From Phragmites australis (taxonomy: Eukaryota > Streptophyta > Magnoliopsida > Poales > Poaceae): 64,000 nt of DNA. Position 1 is the stretch's first letter. Each line of letters begins with the position of its first letter. The position numbers and the translations under genes are program-made. The notes beneath the pieces were generated by a model. It did not search any database, was not told the origin of the DNA, and was given only the letters and a program-made list of their open reading frames with translations. Shown piece after piece: positions 12,425-22,083 of the stretch. Location: contig NC_084931.1 of the NCBI RefSeq assembly GCF_958298935.1, positions 13,729,334 through 13,793,333 on the forward strand, given 5' to 3'.

Positions 12425-12625
12425 TCCATGCCTTAGCAAGTGATCGTACACATTGTCAGGTTTTGAGAACTTCTTCTCATTCTTGCAATCATAGCATGGA
12501 CACCAAATTGCCGTTTTACCCCGACCTTCCATATCCACCACCACGACAGGCAAGAAAGACTTCACCCCGCTTATGTACTCGTTACAAGTAGGGCAATCAA
12601 GCTACATCCAACTTCGGTCCACCAT
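12425..12625 (-). pseudogene. CACTA transposase N-terminal exon (transposase-associated domain)
   Basis: The minus strand starts MVDRSWM at 12625, then has an in-frame TAG at 12604-12602, then CPTCNEYISGVKSF, CPCYDCKN and NVYDHLLRHG up to the solo LTR. This matches the transposase-associated domain that opens plant TNP2 proteins (DRSWM, YI.GV..F, CPC..C, HL...G). The TAG stop makes it non-functional. A related copy at 34380-34464 has Tyr at this position. Confidence 0.85.
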
Positions 12626-13436
12626 CTACAAATTCAAAAAAATATTAATTCTAAATAGAAACAACAGAGAAGATAGAATAAGTATAAATTTTTAACTCAA
12701 TTTAACTAAATTAAGTGTCTACGTGTGTTCTAGTGATATTCAAGAGAATAATTAACATTCACACATGTTACATGTTATCTATGGAGAAGGATCCTAGCTA
12801 ATTTCTAATATGCAAAGATAGGTCCTAATCCCATTCAAGGATATGTGACCCGAGTAGGTTTCTATGCTCTTGTACGGTTCTGGAGAAAATTTTGGCAGCA
12901 CCTCCCCGCTGTTCTCCAAATACACATCTGAACAACGAGGTGAGAGGGTGTGTATCCGGAGAACAATAGGGAGACACCACCAAAATTCTCTCTAGAACCA
13001 GACAAGAGCACAAAAACTTACTACTCGGACTATATATCCCCAAATTATCCAAAGTACGTGGACAATTTAGGAGCATCTTCTTATAAATATGGTGCGTTGC
13101 CAAGTCATATTTATAATCAAACACTCCCGAATGTGAGACGTAGGTTACAAATGTATACTAATTAAGGGGGACAATCCACATATATCAAGATCTAGGAGAA
13201 AGAGCAAAATTGATGATTCTAACTCAAACCCTAGAATCCACCATGCATATATGAGCAAGATGAGGAGGAGAGGGAGGAGGCAAACCTTCAAATGCTGGGG
13301 ACAAACACCAACTTTAAATCACCGAGATTTGATTTGGCCTCAATAGAATCACCAAAAAAATCACCCCTTTGCCGAGCAGCCGCGACGGATAGACCCTGTC
13401 TGGTCGTGCTACTCGCTGAATAAAATAATAGTAAAC
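12626..13436. other. CACTA 5' leader, no gene seen
   Basis: AT-rich stretch upstream of the transposase start. Short open frames at 12825-13165 show no recognisable domain. A purine-rich segment at 13255-13290 has a counterpart in the other CACTA fragment near 34690-34720. Confidence 0.5.
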
Positions 13437-13735
13437 ATCACTCATTAGTGACGGGTTATAAGGACACCCGTCACTAATGAGTGAGCCATTAGTGACGGGT
13501 TATAAGGACACCTGTCACTAATGAGTGAGCCATTAGTGACTGGTCTCATAACAACTCGTCAATAATGAGTGGCCCCGGCAAGGAGCCGCCAAGGCTACAT
13601 TTAGTGACGGGTTATAAAGACACCCGTCACTAATGACTTAATATTAGTGACAGATTATAAGGACATCTGCCACAAATTATTTAAATTAATGACAGGTGAT
13701 AAGGATACCCGTCACTAATGACACATGCAGAGATC
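13437..13735. repeat. CACTA subterminal inverted repeats, block 1
   Basis: Repeated ATTAGTGACGGGT and its complement ACCCGTCACTAAT alternate every 15-30 bases, forming hairpin-like pairs. Such arrays bind transposase or accessory protein near CACTA ends. Confidence 0.88.
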
Positions 13736-13967
13736 GACTTCTACAAACAAGAGAAGTACATGCATGCAAACAGAGAGTACTTCAACATCCCATTCAACAG
13801 AACAATATTGAACTTCAATGGATGATGTCCTAAAGCAATGTCAGGATTTGGCAGCCGTCTTCACATTCAAAACATAGATATACATTCAGAAACTTGAATT
13901 TAACTCAAGTCATTCATACAATATAGTTATGCATACATTATGTACTTATCCAAATATCCATACATCA

Positions 13968-14720
13968 TTACACTTGAGCATTTGGCGGAGCACATAACCT
14001 TTGATATTTAACATAGTTGAAATCTACAATACCGTATCCTAGTACTTCATCGATATACATTAGCGCATGAATTAGTGCACTCTCTTTCGCTTGGCATGAA
14101 CGAACCCATGTTTTACCATAGACACTAAACAAGGTCTTATTAGCTGATTCATTTACACTTAAATGAAACCTTATATCAGCCTGGAAATTGCCTTCAGCAG
14201 TGAAGTCCACTCCGGGGCCATAAAAGATTAACCCAAGATGCTCCATGGCTTGATCTAAGATAGCATGAAAGCTAATTGCGGCAAAGGTGTCACAAAAAAT
14301 ATTCTACAGGTAAAGAAAATAAAATTATGAAAATAACACACGCTAACAGTCATGTATATAAAAACTACCGAATTACATATTACTGTACCATATTATATTC
14401 ATCGAACTGAGCAAGCCTCTCACTGATCAAAGCCAAATCCTCTTCACCCTCCTCAAGCGCTTTTATTCGGAAATAGTTATAGTCAGGCAAAAAGAACCCA
14501 TGCTCCTCAAGCACTTTTAGGCACCCTTCAATGGTGGTTTTTTTGGAATGCAACGAAATCGGTGATGCCTTGCCATAGGCCCTAATAGTGATATCCCCAC
14601 TACTTTCTCCCCTTGAACGTATGTCAAAAGAGATAGATTGCTTCATAAAATTCCTTCCAAAGGTACAATACCACCTGTCGTAGGGATTACCTCTTTAAGC
14701 CGTAGGATCGGTTTAAACAC
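13968..14720 (-). pseudogene. Unrecognised two-exon gene with a duplicated domain, in the CACTA end
   Basis: Exon 1 runs 14646-14389 and exon 2 runs 14303-13968 (stop TAA), joined in phase 0 by an 85-base intron with GT...AG borders and a pyrimidine-rich 3' end. Together they would encode 197 residues. The protein has two similar halves: YGK at 24-26 and 148-150, a Lys/Ala-rich helix, then DYNY at 55-58 and DFNY at 180-183, with 29- and 30-residue spacing. The strand-then-helix layout recalls double-stranded RNA-binding domains, but this is only an impression. Upstream, 14720-14647 continues coding-like sequence (VFKPILRLKEVIPTTGG) in another frame after a possible AG acceptor, which suggests a frameshift. 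It could be a captured host gene or an accessory CACTA gene. I do not recognise the family. Confidence 0.6.
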
Positions 14721-14732
14721 CTACATGATAGG

Positions 14733-15186
14733 ATGATATGAATTGAGCCTAATGTACTATAAAGTCAATTAAATTATTGTGTCCTAATGAGTGTTACTCT
14801 GAGCCTAACAATGAGGAAGAAATAAATAAGAGGTTACTATGATCGGTCTCGATCGTGGCGAGTGGGGGAACGCTGGTGGGGGAATGCCTGGAGGGTAGTT
14901 TACGCCTGGTGCGTGAGCCGATGGAGGAGTTGTCAGGATCCATCCAAGTCCTCCACGGTGATGGCAACGGCCCCATCACTACCTTGATCCATCACCCTAA
15001 CCCTAGCGGGTAGAGGGAGGCGACAATATATGTTAGGCTATGGTAGAGGGGGGAGGATGGCGGTAGCTTTGGCTGTGAGGTGCAATTAGTGGTGGCGGTG
15101 GGTGGAGGAGGAAGAAAGCGGACGTGAGCGGAGATGAGAGTGGTCGAGAGAGAGAAATGGACAGATAAGAGTGGTCGAGCAGATAG
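14733..15186 (-). other. Possible 5' exon and leader of the duplicated-domain gene
   Basis: An ATG at 14992 on the minus strand opens MDQGSDGAVAITVEDLDGS followed by a stop. An overlapping frame (14979-14794) is also open. The sequence is GC-rich, like many grass first exons, and lies just upstream of the gene at 13968-14720. No convincing splice donor was identified. Confidence 0.3.
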
Positions 15187-15480
15187 AAGTGGCACTTATT
15201 AGTGATGGGTTATAAGGACACTCGTCACTAATGAGTCAGTCATTAGTGATGGTAACAACTACAACCCTCATTAGTGACAGGTCCCGTCACTAATGAGTAG
15301 GATACGTTTAGTGACGGACATTAATGTGACCCGTTCGCTCACCGTCACTAATGAACCCTCATTAGTGATGGGTCGTGGCTGGGTTCCAGCCAGAGCCACA
15401 TATTAGTGATGGGTTGGCACTGGATCCATCACTAATAGTGTACTAGTGACGGCTAATGAGGAGCTGTCACTAATGACGTG
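15187..15480. repeat. CACTA subterminal inverted repeats, block 2
   Basis: Units of CATTAGTGACGG type occur in both orientations, as in block 1, and lead directly to the terminus at 15507. Confidence 0.88.
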
Positions 15481-15488
15481 TCTCCTTT

Positions 15489-15507
15489 GATGGTTTTTTA
15501 TGTAGTG
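15489..15507 (-). repeat. CACTA terminal inverted repeat
   Basis: The minus strand reads CACTACATAAAAAACCATC from 15507, matching the CACTA terminus rule. The following three bases, TGA, would be the target duplication. Confidence 0.8.
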
Positions 15508-16302
15508 TGAGTGCATGGACATGGCTTGGGGCTGGAGCATGGGAGTATTGTGCACAAGGACAAATGACATGGAATTCTCTGTGAAAGGTGGAAAAGTAGT
15601 GGCATTGATGCTTGTAAGAGATTCCTTATGAAAGCTATTGCTTGATGTGGGTCATTTTATTATGAAAAAGTTCAGCAATGAGTTATTGAGTACGTGAAAG
15701 AAGACTATGGGTAACAGGTCATAACGGACATGGGTAACGGGTCTTGCACCCGTCATCCCAAACGTGTACTGATGACTATTCATTGGTGATAGGTAAGGAC
15801 CCGTCACCAATAATATCATAGATGACGAGTCATAACTGTGATCTGTCTCCTATGATTGTCTCCCATGTGCTGGGGAGAAAGACATAAGTGACGCGTAACC
15901 TCTTCGCCCGTCACTTATGTCCTAACATAAGTGACGGGTAACTATATTACCGGCCACTTATATCTTTTACCCATGTGTTGGGGAGAAAGACATAAGTGAC
16001 GGGTAACTAGGTTACCCGTCACTTATGTTATACATAAGTAACGGGTTGATAAGTTACCCGTCACTTATATGAACACATAAGTGATTGGTAACAAGGTTAC
16101 CCGTCACTTATATAAACACATAAGTGACTATTAACAAGGTTACTCATCACTTATGTGTAGCTTACCAGACATGATTGTGTTGTTTCTTGGCTGCATCCTA
16201 GAGCATAGCTAGGATTTGGAAGCTGTCTTCTCCCTGCAAACAGTAGCAACGCATCTAAATCCATATGGACAAACATACTTATATAATAACTTGTTTCATC
16301 AC
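15508..16302. mobile_element. Second CACTA fragment with subterminal repeats
   Basis: From about 15700 to 16165 the motif CATAAGTGACGGGTAAC and its complement alternate many times, typical of CACTA subterminal DNA but a different motif version from blocks 1 and 2. At 16190-16245 the sequence aligns with 13820-13870 next to the duplicated-domain gene (shared AGGATTTGG and flanks). No CACTA terminus was found, and the right side is cut by an LTR at 16303. 15508-15700 shows nothing recognisable. Confidence 0.65.
15886..16165. repeat. Subterminal inverted repeats, ATAAGTGACGGGTAAC type
   Basis: At least eight alternating direct and inverted copies occur, several as tight palindromes with the middle TAACTAGGTTA or similar. 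Confidence 0.9.
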
Positions 16303-17033
16303 TGTTGGAGCAAGAGTTCGTCTTACCCCAGCAAGTACAGTGAGAGTTTCTTCACAGGAGGAGACTCAAGCTTGGAGACGAAGTTTGAGAAGAGGAACAC
16401 CACAAATGTATTGATAGTAGAAAAATGGATCGATCTGGGGGGAGTATCACAGCATGGTTTAGCGCTTGGGCACCTTTGTATAGTGTGTGTTGCCTTGAGC
16501 GTTCTCCTTGTGACCTCCTCCTTCCCAGATGACCACGACCCCCTATTTATAGGGTGTACGTAGCGTACTGTACAAGTTATCATGATGTACAAATATCTGG
16601 GACCTGGCTAAATTACTGGGCTTTATCCTAGATAACTACTTTTTTTACCTTATATAGAAGATAAATATCTACCATGGTAACTATTGTCGTGCCTGTTCCC
16701 TGAGGGGTGTGCTAGTTGCCAATTGCGGCCCGGCGCCCCTCTTCCGGGGTGTCAGGATGACTTTCATCACACTGGGGTGTTAGGATAAGCACCACTTGCA
16801 CCAGCATTAATCGCCCATCACTTCACGTTAGATCGGCTGCAAGGGAGTGTCCTTTCTTCGCTAACATTATATTCGGAGGTCGACTGCATCTTTAGGCTTT
16901 GTAAGGCCGCATGGGCACCGGAGGGGTGGCCTGTAGGGGTCCACAGCCTCCGGGGGCCAGGCCTCCTACTGGGAGTCCAGAGGCCAAAGGATCTGGAGGG
17001 ACTTGCTATAGCTTCGAGTCTTCGGAAGCCTAT
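16303..17033 (-). mobile_element. LTR of an unclassified retrotransposon, truncated
   Basis: It starts TGTTGGAGCAAGAG at 16303 and aligns over most of its length with the complete solo LTR at 54439-55154. The last roughly 40 bases are replaced by the Tat LTR, which begins at 17034. A canonical TATAAATA on the minus strand (16551-16544) sits in a palindrome, CCCTATAAATAGGG. Short open frames here are not genes. Confidence 0.8.
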
Positions 17034-18400
17034 TGTTGGAGGGTGAACTCCTCAAGCGGGGATCCGGAGGGACCCCCTTTGAGATTCGGCCGGGGGGATG
17101 ATTCTGAGTCCGCCTCGTACGTGAAATAAATGGGAGTAAATGAGATGTAGATGGAATGGATAATCGGATGCAGGGGGAAGTAAATGCTCAGGTGATTTTT
17201 AGACAGGTTCGGGCCGCACGGAGCGTAATACCCTACTCCTGTGTGTATGCTATAATACTCTGAGAATGTCTCTCCGAGGATCTACTGTGTTACAAGAATG
17301 TTTGTCTAAGTCTAGAGCTTCATGCTTCTTCCGTCGCCGTCGTACGAGTTCGTCGGATGTGTTCCCGGTCTAGGTCTCTGTGTGTTCTTCAGGCTCCTCT
17401 CTCTCTCTTCTTCCTCTTTTTTCCGGGGAGCCTGCCCCTCTTTTATACCCAGCGGGGCGGGTGGCGTGCCCAGAAAGGATTGGCGCAAGTTCCAAGGCGC
17501 CATAAATGGAAAGCAACCATCATGGGCTGCAGCTTGAGGTGACGGGGAGAGTTGAAAAAGCGCCCCTGTCCGGTCTTCGTCATCATCATTCCGCTTTTCA
17601 GTGGATGCAGTGGGGAGGGCCCACCGGGCAGCCACCGAGCATCCCTATGTGCCCACCTGGTCAGAGCGAGTCCGACATAGCAGAGCAGCAGGTGTCGCGC
17701 CTCGAGCCTTGCGATGTTATCCCGAGGCGCACCGGATGATGTGCGATAGGACCCGCGCATTAAATGTCCCCACGCCTCCCTGCTAGACCGTGGCAGGGAC
17801 TGACAACAAGCGTGGAAGGGGTGGTTGGAAGTGACAAGCCACGCGCCCTCTTAAATGCAGCATCGGGCCTCTCACCAGTTGACACCTCACCGCTGAGCCC
17901 CTGTGGGGACCACCGGTGACGGACTTCTCAGGCCCTCGGGGAACTGTGAGTGCTCAGGGACTACTATTCATAGCCCCGAGCACTCTCTCCCGGACATGCC
18001 CTCTCTTGGTCCTCGGGGAACTCGGGTGCTCAGGGACCACTGTTCACGGCCCCGAGCACTCTCTCCCGGAACTTGACTGCTCGGGTCCTCGGGGAACTCG
18101 GGTGCTCAGGGACCACTGTTCATAGCCCCGAGAACCCTCTCCTGGAACTTGGCCTTCTCGGGCCATCGGGAAACTCAGGTACTCGGGGACCACTGTTCAT
18201 GGCCTCGAGCACCCTCTCCTGGAACTTAGTCTTCTCGGGTCATCGGGGGACTCGGGCACTCGGGGATGGCCTCGAGCACCCTCTCCGGAAACTTGGTCTT
18301 ATCGGACCTCGGGGAGATAAAACCCGAGGGAGGGTGCCATGTGGCACTCTGCTGTCCTAGCCTCGGGACTCGGGGACCCCCGGTTCCCATGTCACCAACA
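17034..18400 (-). repeat. 3' LTR of the Tat element, 1,367 bp
   Basis: Minus-strand termini are TGTTGGTGACATGG... at 18400 and ...CCTCCAACA at 17034. A TATA box, TATAAAAG, lies on the minus strand at 17447-17440. The R/U5-like segment with GGCCCGAACCTGTCTAAA lies at about 17196-17240. The 5' partner LTR is missing. Short open frames inside are incidental. Confidence 0.9.
17925..18320. repeat. Tandem repeat in the LTR, five units of 67-77 bp
   Basis: Units start at 17925, 18002, 18077, 18154 and 18231, each holding CTCGGGGAACTCGGGTGCTC-like sequence and CCCCGAGCACTCTCTCC, with a partial sixth unit from 18298. The array sits in the U3 part, upstream of the TATA box in LTR orientation, where it could carry promoter elements. 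Confidence 0.9.
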
Positions 18401-18415
18401 GCATCCCTTGGGCCC
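18401..18415 (-). promoter_or_regulatory. Polypurine tract of the Tat element
   Basis: The minus strand reads GGGCCCAAGGGATGC directly before the LTR start, the expected place for plus-strand priming. Confidence 0.65.
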
Positions 18416-18746
18416 ATTGGTAGGCGATGGCCCAGAGACTGCGGATGGGGCCCTCGTTTTCATCGAGGTCGATCCCAGCACCGATGCCACGTGACCTGTT
18501 CTCAAGCTCTGGTTTCTCTGGCTCAGGATCTTGGTACGGCCCAGCGGGGAACCGAAGGGACGTGTGTCCTTCCGACTTCTGAGGATCGTGATAACGAGGT
18601 GGAAGGCGCGTGTGGCAACTGCGCGGATCGAGGATAGTGCGCCTGGCAACCGCACAGATCGAGGGAGATTCACCTGGCACCTGCGCCGATCGAGGGAATG
18701 CGCCTCGCCGAATGCGCCGCAGAAAGCGCCGTTTGAAATCCCCAGG

Positions 18747-18757
18747 ACATAAAAAGG
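18747..18757 (+). promoter_or_regulatory. TATA-like box before the antisense ORF
   Basis: ACATAAAAAGG on the plus strand lies about 150 bases before the ATG at 18907 and outside the LTR. This suggests that the antisense gene has its own promoter. Confidence 0.5.
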
Positions 18758-18906
18758 AGAGGGCAGCGAATCGTTGCCCCTTACGCCATTCTTGCGATCA
18801 TCGCCTCTATCTTCTTCTTCCTTGCGCTCAGGAGCTCTCGCCCTTCTTTCGGCTCACGGCGCACTCTCTCCCTCATCCCTTCCAGCGCACTCCCCACCCC
18901 CAAAAG

Positions 18907-21900
18907 ATGCCGAGGGTAGGAAGCAGCCGCTGGGACAAGTCAGGCTCCGACAGTGTGCTGCCGGAATCGCACATCGTGAACAAGGAGGGGGCGGAGAAAG
19001 TCCGCAAGCTTATGGTGCCCGCTGGCCAGCAGGAGGTGTCGGTGGTGATGCCGGCGAGCTTTCCACCCTCCACGCGCCGGCCGGAGCAGATTGTTATCTT
19101 CATCTCCTTTGTCACCGCCGGGCTGGTGCCGCCCTTCTCCACCTTCTTCCTCCAAGTGCTAGACACCTTCGGCATCCAGCTCATCCACCTGAGTCCAAAC
19201 TCGGTGGTAATCCTGGCTGTCTTCGCATACTTCTGTGAGATGTTCGTGGGAGTGCAACCATCGATGGCCCTGTTCCGGCATTTCTTCATCCTGCGAGTGG
19301 CCAGGAAGAAGAGGGGATCCTCCAGCGTGGACGTCACCGGCTGCTGCAACTTCTGGCTGCAAGACAGGCTCTGCGAACTCTACATTCCGCAAGTGTTGCG
19401 GAGCAAATGGGAGGACTGGCGCCGAGACTGGGCCTATGTCGATGTCAGCCCCATGACCGCCTCACACTGCCCGAGACGGCGGCGGAACCCCACAGGCCAA
19501 CCTGGGAGGTGGCCCCCACGGAGGATGAGCGCTTGCGCCCAGTGCTGAACAGCATCGACGACCTGCGCCGGGCGGGGCTGACTTTGGTGATGGTGGTGGC
19601 CGACTACCTGCGCCGCCGTCTGGCCCCCTTGCGGGAGCAGGCCCGCTTTGCTTGGATGTACACGGGTCCGAATGACATCACGAGGACCCACATCGGCGCG
19701 GAGGAGGGGGCGCTGGCAACCTTGCTAAGTGTGGTAACCGGCATCGAGGACCTCACCCAGGCGGTCTTGCCCCGAGAGGAGCTAGCGCTCCGCACAGACC
19801 TGGGCCGGGTGGCACTGCAAGCGACCCTGCCGGAGTTCAAGGCCCACGGCCTGGTGGAGCGTCCGGGGCGCCGAAACCCCGGGACTATACAAATCCCCAG
19901 GGTGGATGAAGAGGCAGGCAGCGGGTAGCAAACCGGCGGCAGGGACGCCGCGGGTGGCAGGCTGCAGACTGGCGGCTGGGACGCTGCGGGCGGTAGGCAG
20001 CTGGCCAGCTGTAGGGATGTCGCAGGTAGCAGCCAGCAAGCTAGCGGTAAGGACGCCGCAGGCGGCGGGGCGGCGTCCCAAGGGGACAAGGGGAAGCGTC
20101 CCCGGTCATACGTGCCCCAACCCTCTTCCTCGTCATCACCGTCACCTCCGCGACAATGGCCGGCGGCCAGCGGCGGGACGGAGGGTGGCCGGGGTGGCCA
20201 ATCTTCGGGAGCGGAGTCCAGGACGGAGGCCAGGTCTAGGGCGTAGGAGCCCGATGATAGGGCTTGGCCGGCAGCGCAACAGCTGGCGCCCGAACTGACC
20301 CACCGTCGGAGGCAAGCTCTAAAGCGGCCCCTCAACGGCCTGAGGGCCAGAGCCCTCCACCAAAGAGGAGGAACACGGAGCCCGGACTGAAGCTGCAGGG
20401 CCCCGGCTTCAAAATCCCCGAGTCCCGGTGGCAGTATCGCGGGCTGAAGTCCATGTAAGCTCCCTTTCTGTCTCGAGCATGTCTGCCCGGATGTTGGTTT
20501 AGGCACTAACCTTTTTTGTTTTCAGGCCGCCCAAGGACCCAGCAGGAGGCCAAAGGCAACCAGAGGAGTCAAGGCCAGCTCCCACTCCTGGGCCGAGCTC
20601 GCCCGCCCCAGAGCCGAGCGCTCCGGGTGGCCCGGAGCTGAGGGCGCCGACTTGCCCTGAACCTAGGGCAGCGGCCGCTCCCGAGTAGGCAGCATCGTCC
20701 GAGCCTGCCCCAAGCATTCCAAGGGCAGAGCGAGTGGCTACGGTGGAGGTGGTTGCGGTGAGGGCAGCACCATTGCGACAACCGTCGGGGACCCCGAGCG
20801 CCTCAGCAGAGAGGGCTCGCAGGGGACCCAGCCCCTGGCCACCGTCAAGCCAGGCCCCGGAACCCCTCCCGGATGTGCTCGAAAGTGCTCGGGAGGTTAT
20901 TGAGTGGCTTGAAGTGGCCATGGCGGCAGAGCAAGCTGAGCTCGACAAGGAGCGCACCGCCCTCGTTGAAGAGAGGGGCGGCTGGAAGAGGTCGGCAAGC
21001 TTTTTGAAGTCCGTATCGCCTCGGCCCACGCAACCCACGAGAAGTCAATGCGTGCGGTGGTCGAGGAGCGGGAGTCGTTGGAGGAGACGCGCGATGAGGC
21101 CGTCGCCACGCAAGAGAAGGCCAGCCGCATGGAGCGGCAGGCGACCGAGCGCGACCAGGCATCCCAGAGGCGGGCCACGGAGTTGCTTGCTCGGGAGCGG
21201 CTGCTTCTTGCTTGGGAAGAGGCGATCGGCAAGCACGAGAAGGCCGTGCAGTCTGCCCAGGCGGACTTAGCCCGTCGGAATGACGAGTTCGAGCGTTGCC
21301 ATGCCAAAGTCCTTCGTCAGGAGAAGGAGGTCGCGGTCCACGAGACCGACGTCGAGATAACGGCAATGGCTCAGGATGCCCGGGAGGAGCAGATTGCGCA
21401 GGGCAAGAAGGAGGCCGCATCGGCATCGTCGGCCCTCGCTGCCCGGGAGGAGTTGGCCGCCAAGCGGGAGGCCGACCTAGCCGCCCGAGAGCAGGCCGTT
21501 GTGGACTGGGCCGAGGAGCTGAAGCGGGCACAAGCCGAGGCCCTAGCCACCAGAGGCGTCCCTGCAAGCATAGCCGACGGTATCAGCCTCAAGGACCGGC
21601 TGCAGATCGTGAAGGACGAGCTTGAGACCATCATTGCTGAGCGGACCAACGTGATGCTGATGATGTGAGACATCCTTCATCAGGCGTGGAAGTCCGTGAA
21701 GGCAGCCAGGCTCGGGCACGTAAACGTGAGCGAGCAGGGGCTGGACGAAGAGATGATCGGCCACATCGCCCTTGGCTTCGAAGAGATTGCCCGATGCCTC
21801 ATGGCTCTTCCGAAGGCTATCAGGAGCTGGCATCCCGGGAGGGGCGTGCTCTGGCCCAAGCAGTAGCCGAGCACGTTCTCGCCTGCTACCACATCTGAGA

Positions 21901-22083
21901 CCCTACCTTCTCGCTGGAGCCGGTCTGGCAGGGAGTGGTTGAGGTTGAGGAAGCGGCTGCCCGGGAAGACGTTCGGGACGTTGCCGCCGAGGTGGCGGCA
22001 TGCTTTATGCGGGAGCCGGCGCCGGAACTGAGCAGCAGCGGCAGTAGTGATGCGTCCTCGCCCCCGTCGGAGCCTGCGGATTA
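18907..22083 (+). pseudogene. Antisense extra ORF of the Tat element ('putative gypsy type transposon' and coiled coil)
   Basis: The ATG at 18907 opens MPRVGSSRWDKSGSDS. The N-terminal 200 residues resemble the 'putative gypsy type transposon' family (PF04195), with PPFSTFFLQVLDTFGIQLIHL and NSVVILAVFAYFCEMFVG. A frame change near 19450 continues the match. A 71-base intron (20455-20525) has GTAAGC and TTTTTGTTTTCAG borders. After it comes a Pro-rich linker, then a long coiled coil (about 20890-21660) with many Glu, Lys, Arg and Ala heptads, and a C-terminal part ending at 22083. Stops near 19928 and 21667 and other frame changes make this copy a pseudogene. It runs opposite to pol. Its function is unknown; I infer an accessory protein. 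Confidence 0.8.
20455..20525 (+). other. Intron in the antisense ORF
   Basis: The donor GTAAGC and a 3' end with a T-rich tract and CAG fit a plant intron of 71 bases. Coding-like sequence lies on both sides. Confidence 0.6.

Larger units (their letters stand above)
7523..15507 (-). mobile_element. CACTA (En/Spm) DNA transposon, 5' part, interrupted by a solo LTR
   Basis: The minus strand carries TNP2-type transposase in pieces (12625-12425 and 9695-7523), subterminal inverted repeats at 13437-13735 and 15187-15480, and a terminus at 15507 that reads CACTACATAAAAAACC on the minus strand. The expected 3-bp duplication would be TGA (15508-15510), but the other terminus is not found because the transposase runs into gypsy sequence at 7522. 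It may be two CACTA elements joined, since subterminal repeats occur on both sides of the gene at 13968-14720. Confidence 0.85.

Noticed and set aside
13437..16165. CRISPR-like alternation of short repeats and spacers
   Set aside because: The units are inverted as well as direct, spacing is irregular, and they lead to a CACTA terminus.
17312..17786. Cluster of overlapping open frames
   Set aside because: They lie inside the Tat LTR on both strands and match no family.
18610..18906. Upstream extension of the antisense ORF from an ATG at 18610
   Set aside because: Family similarity begins at MPRVGSS (18907), and the TATA-like box at 18747 lies inside the extension.
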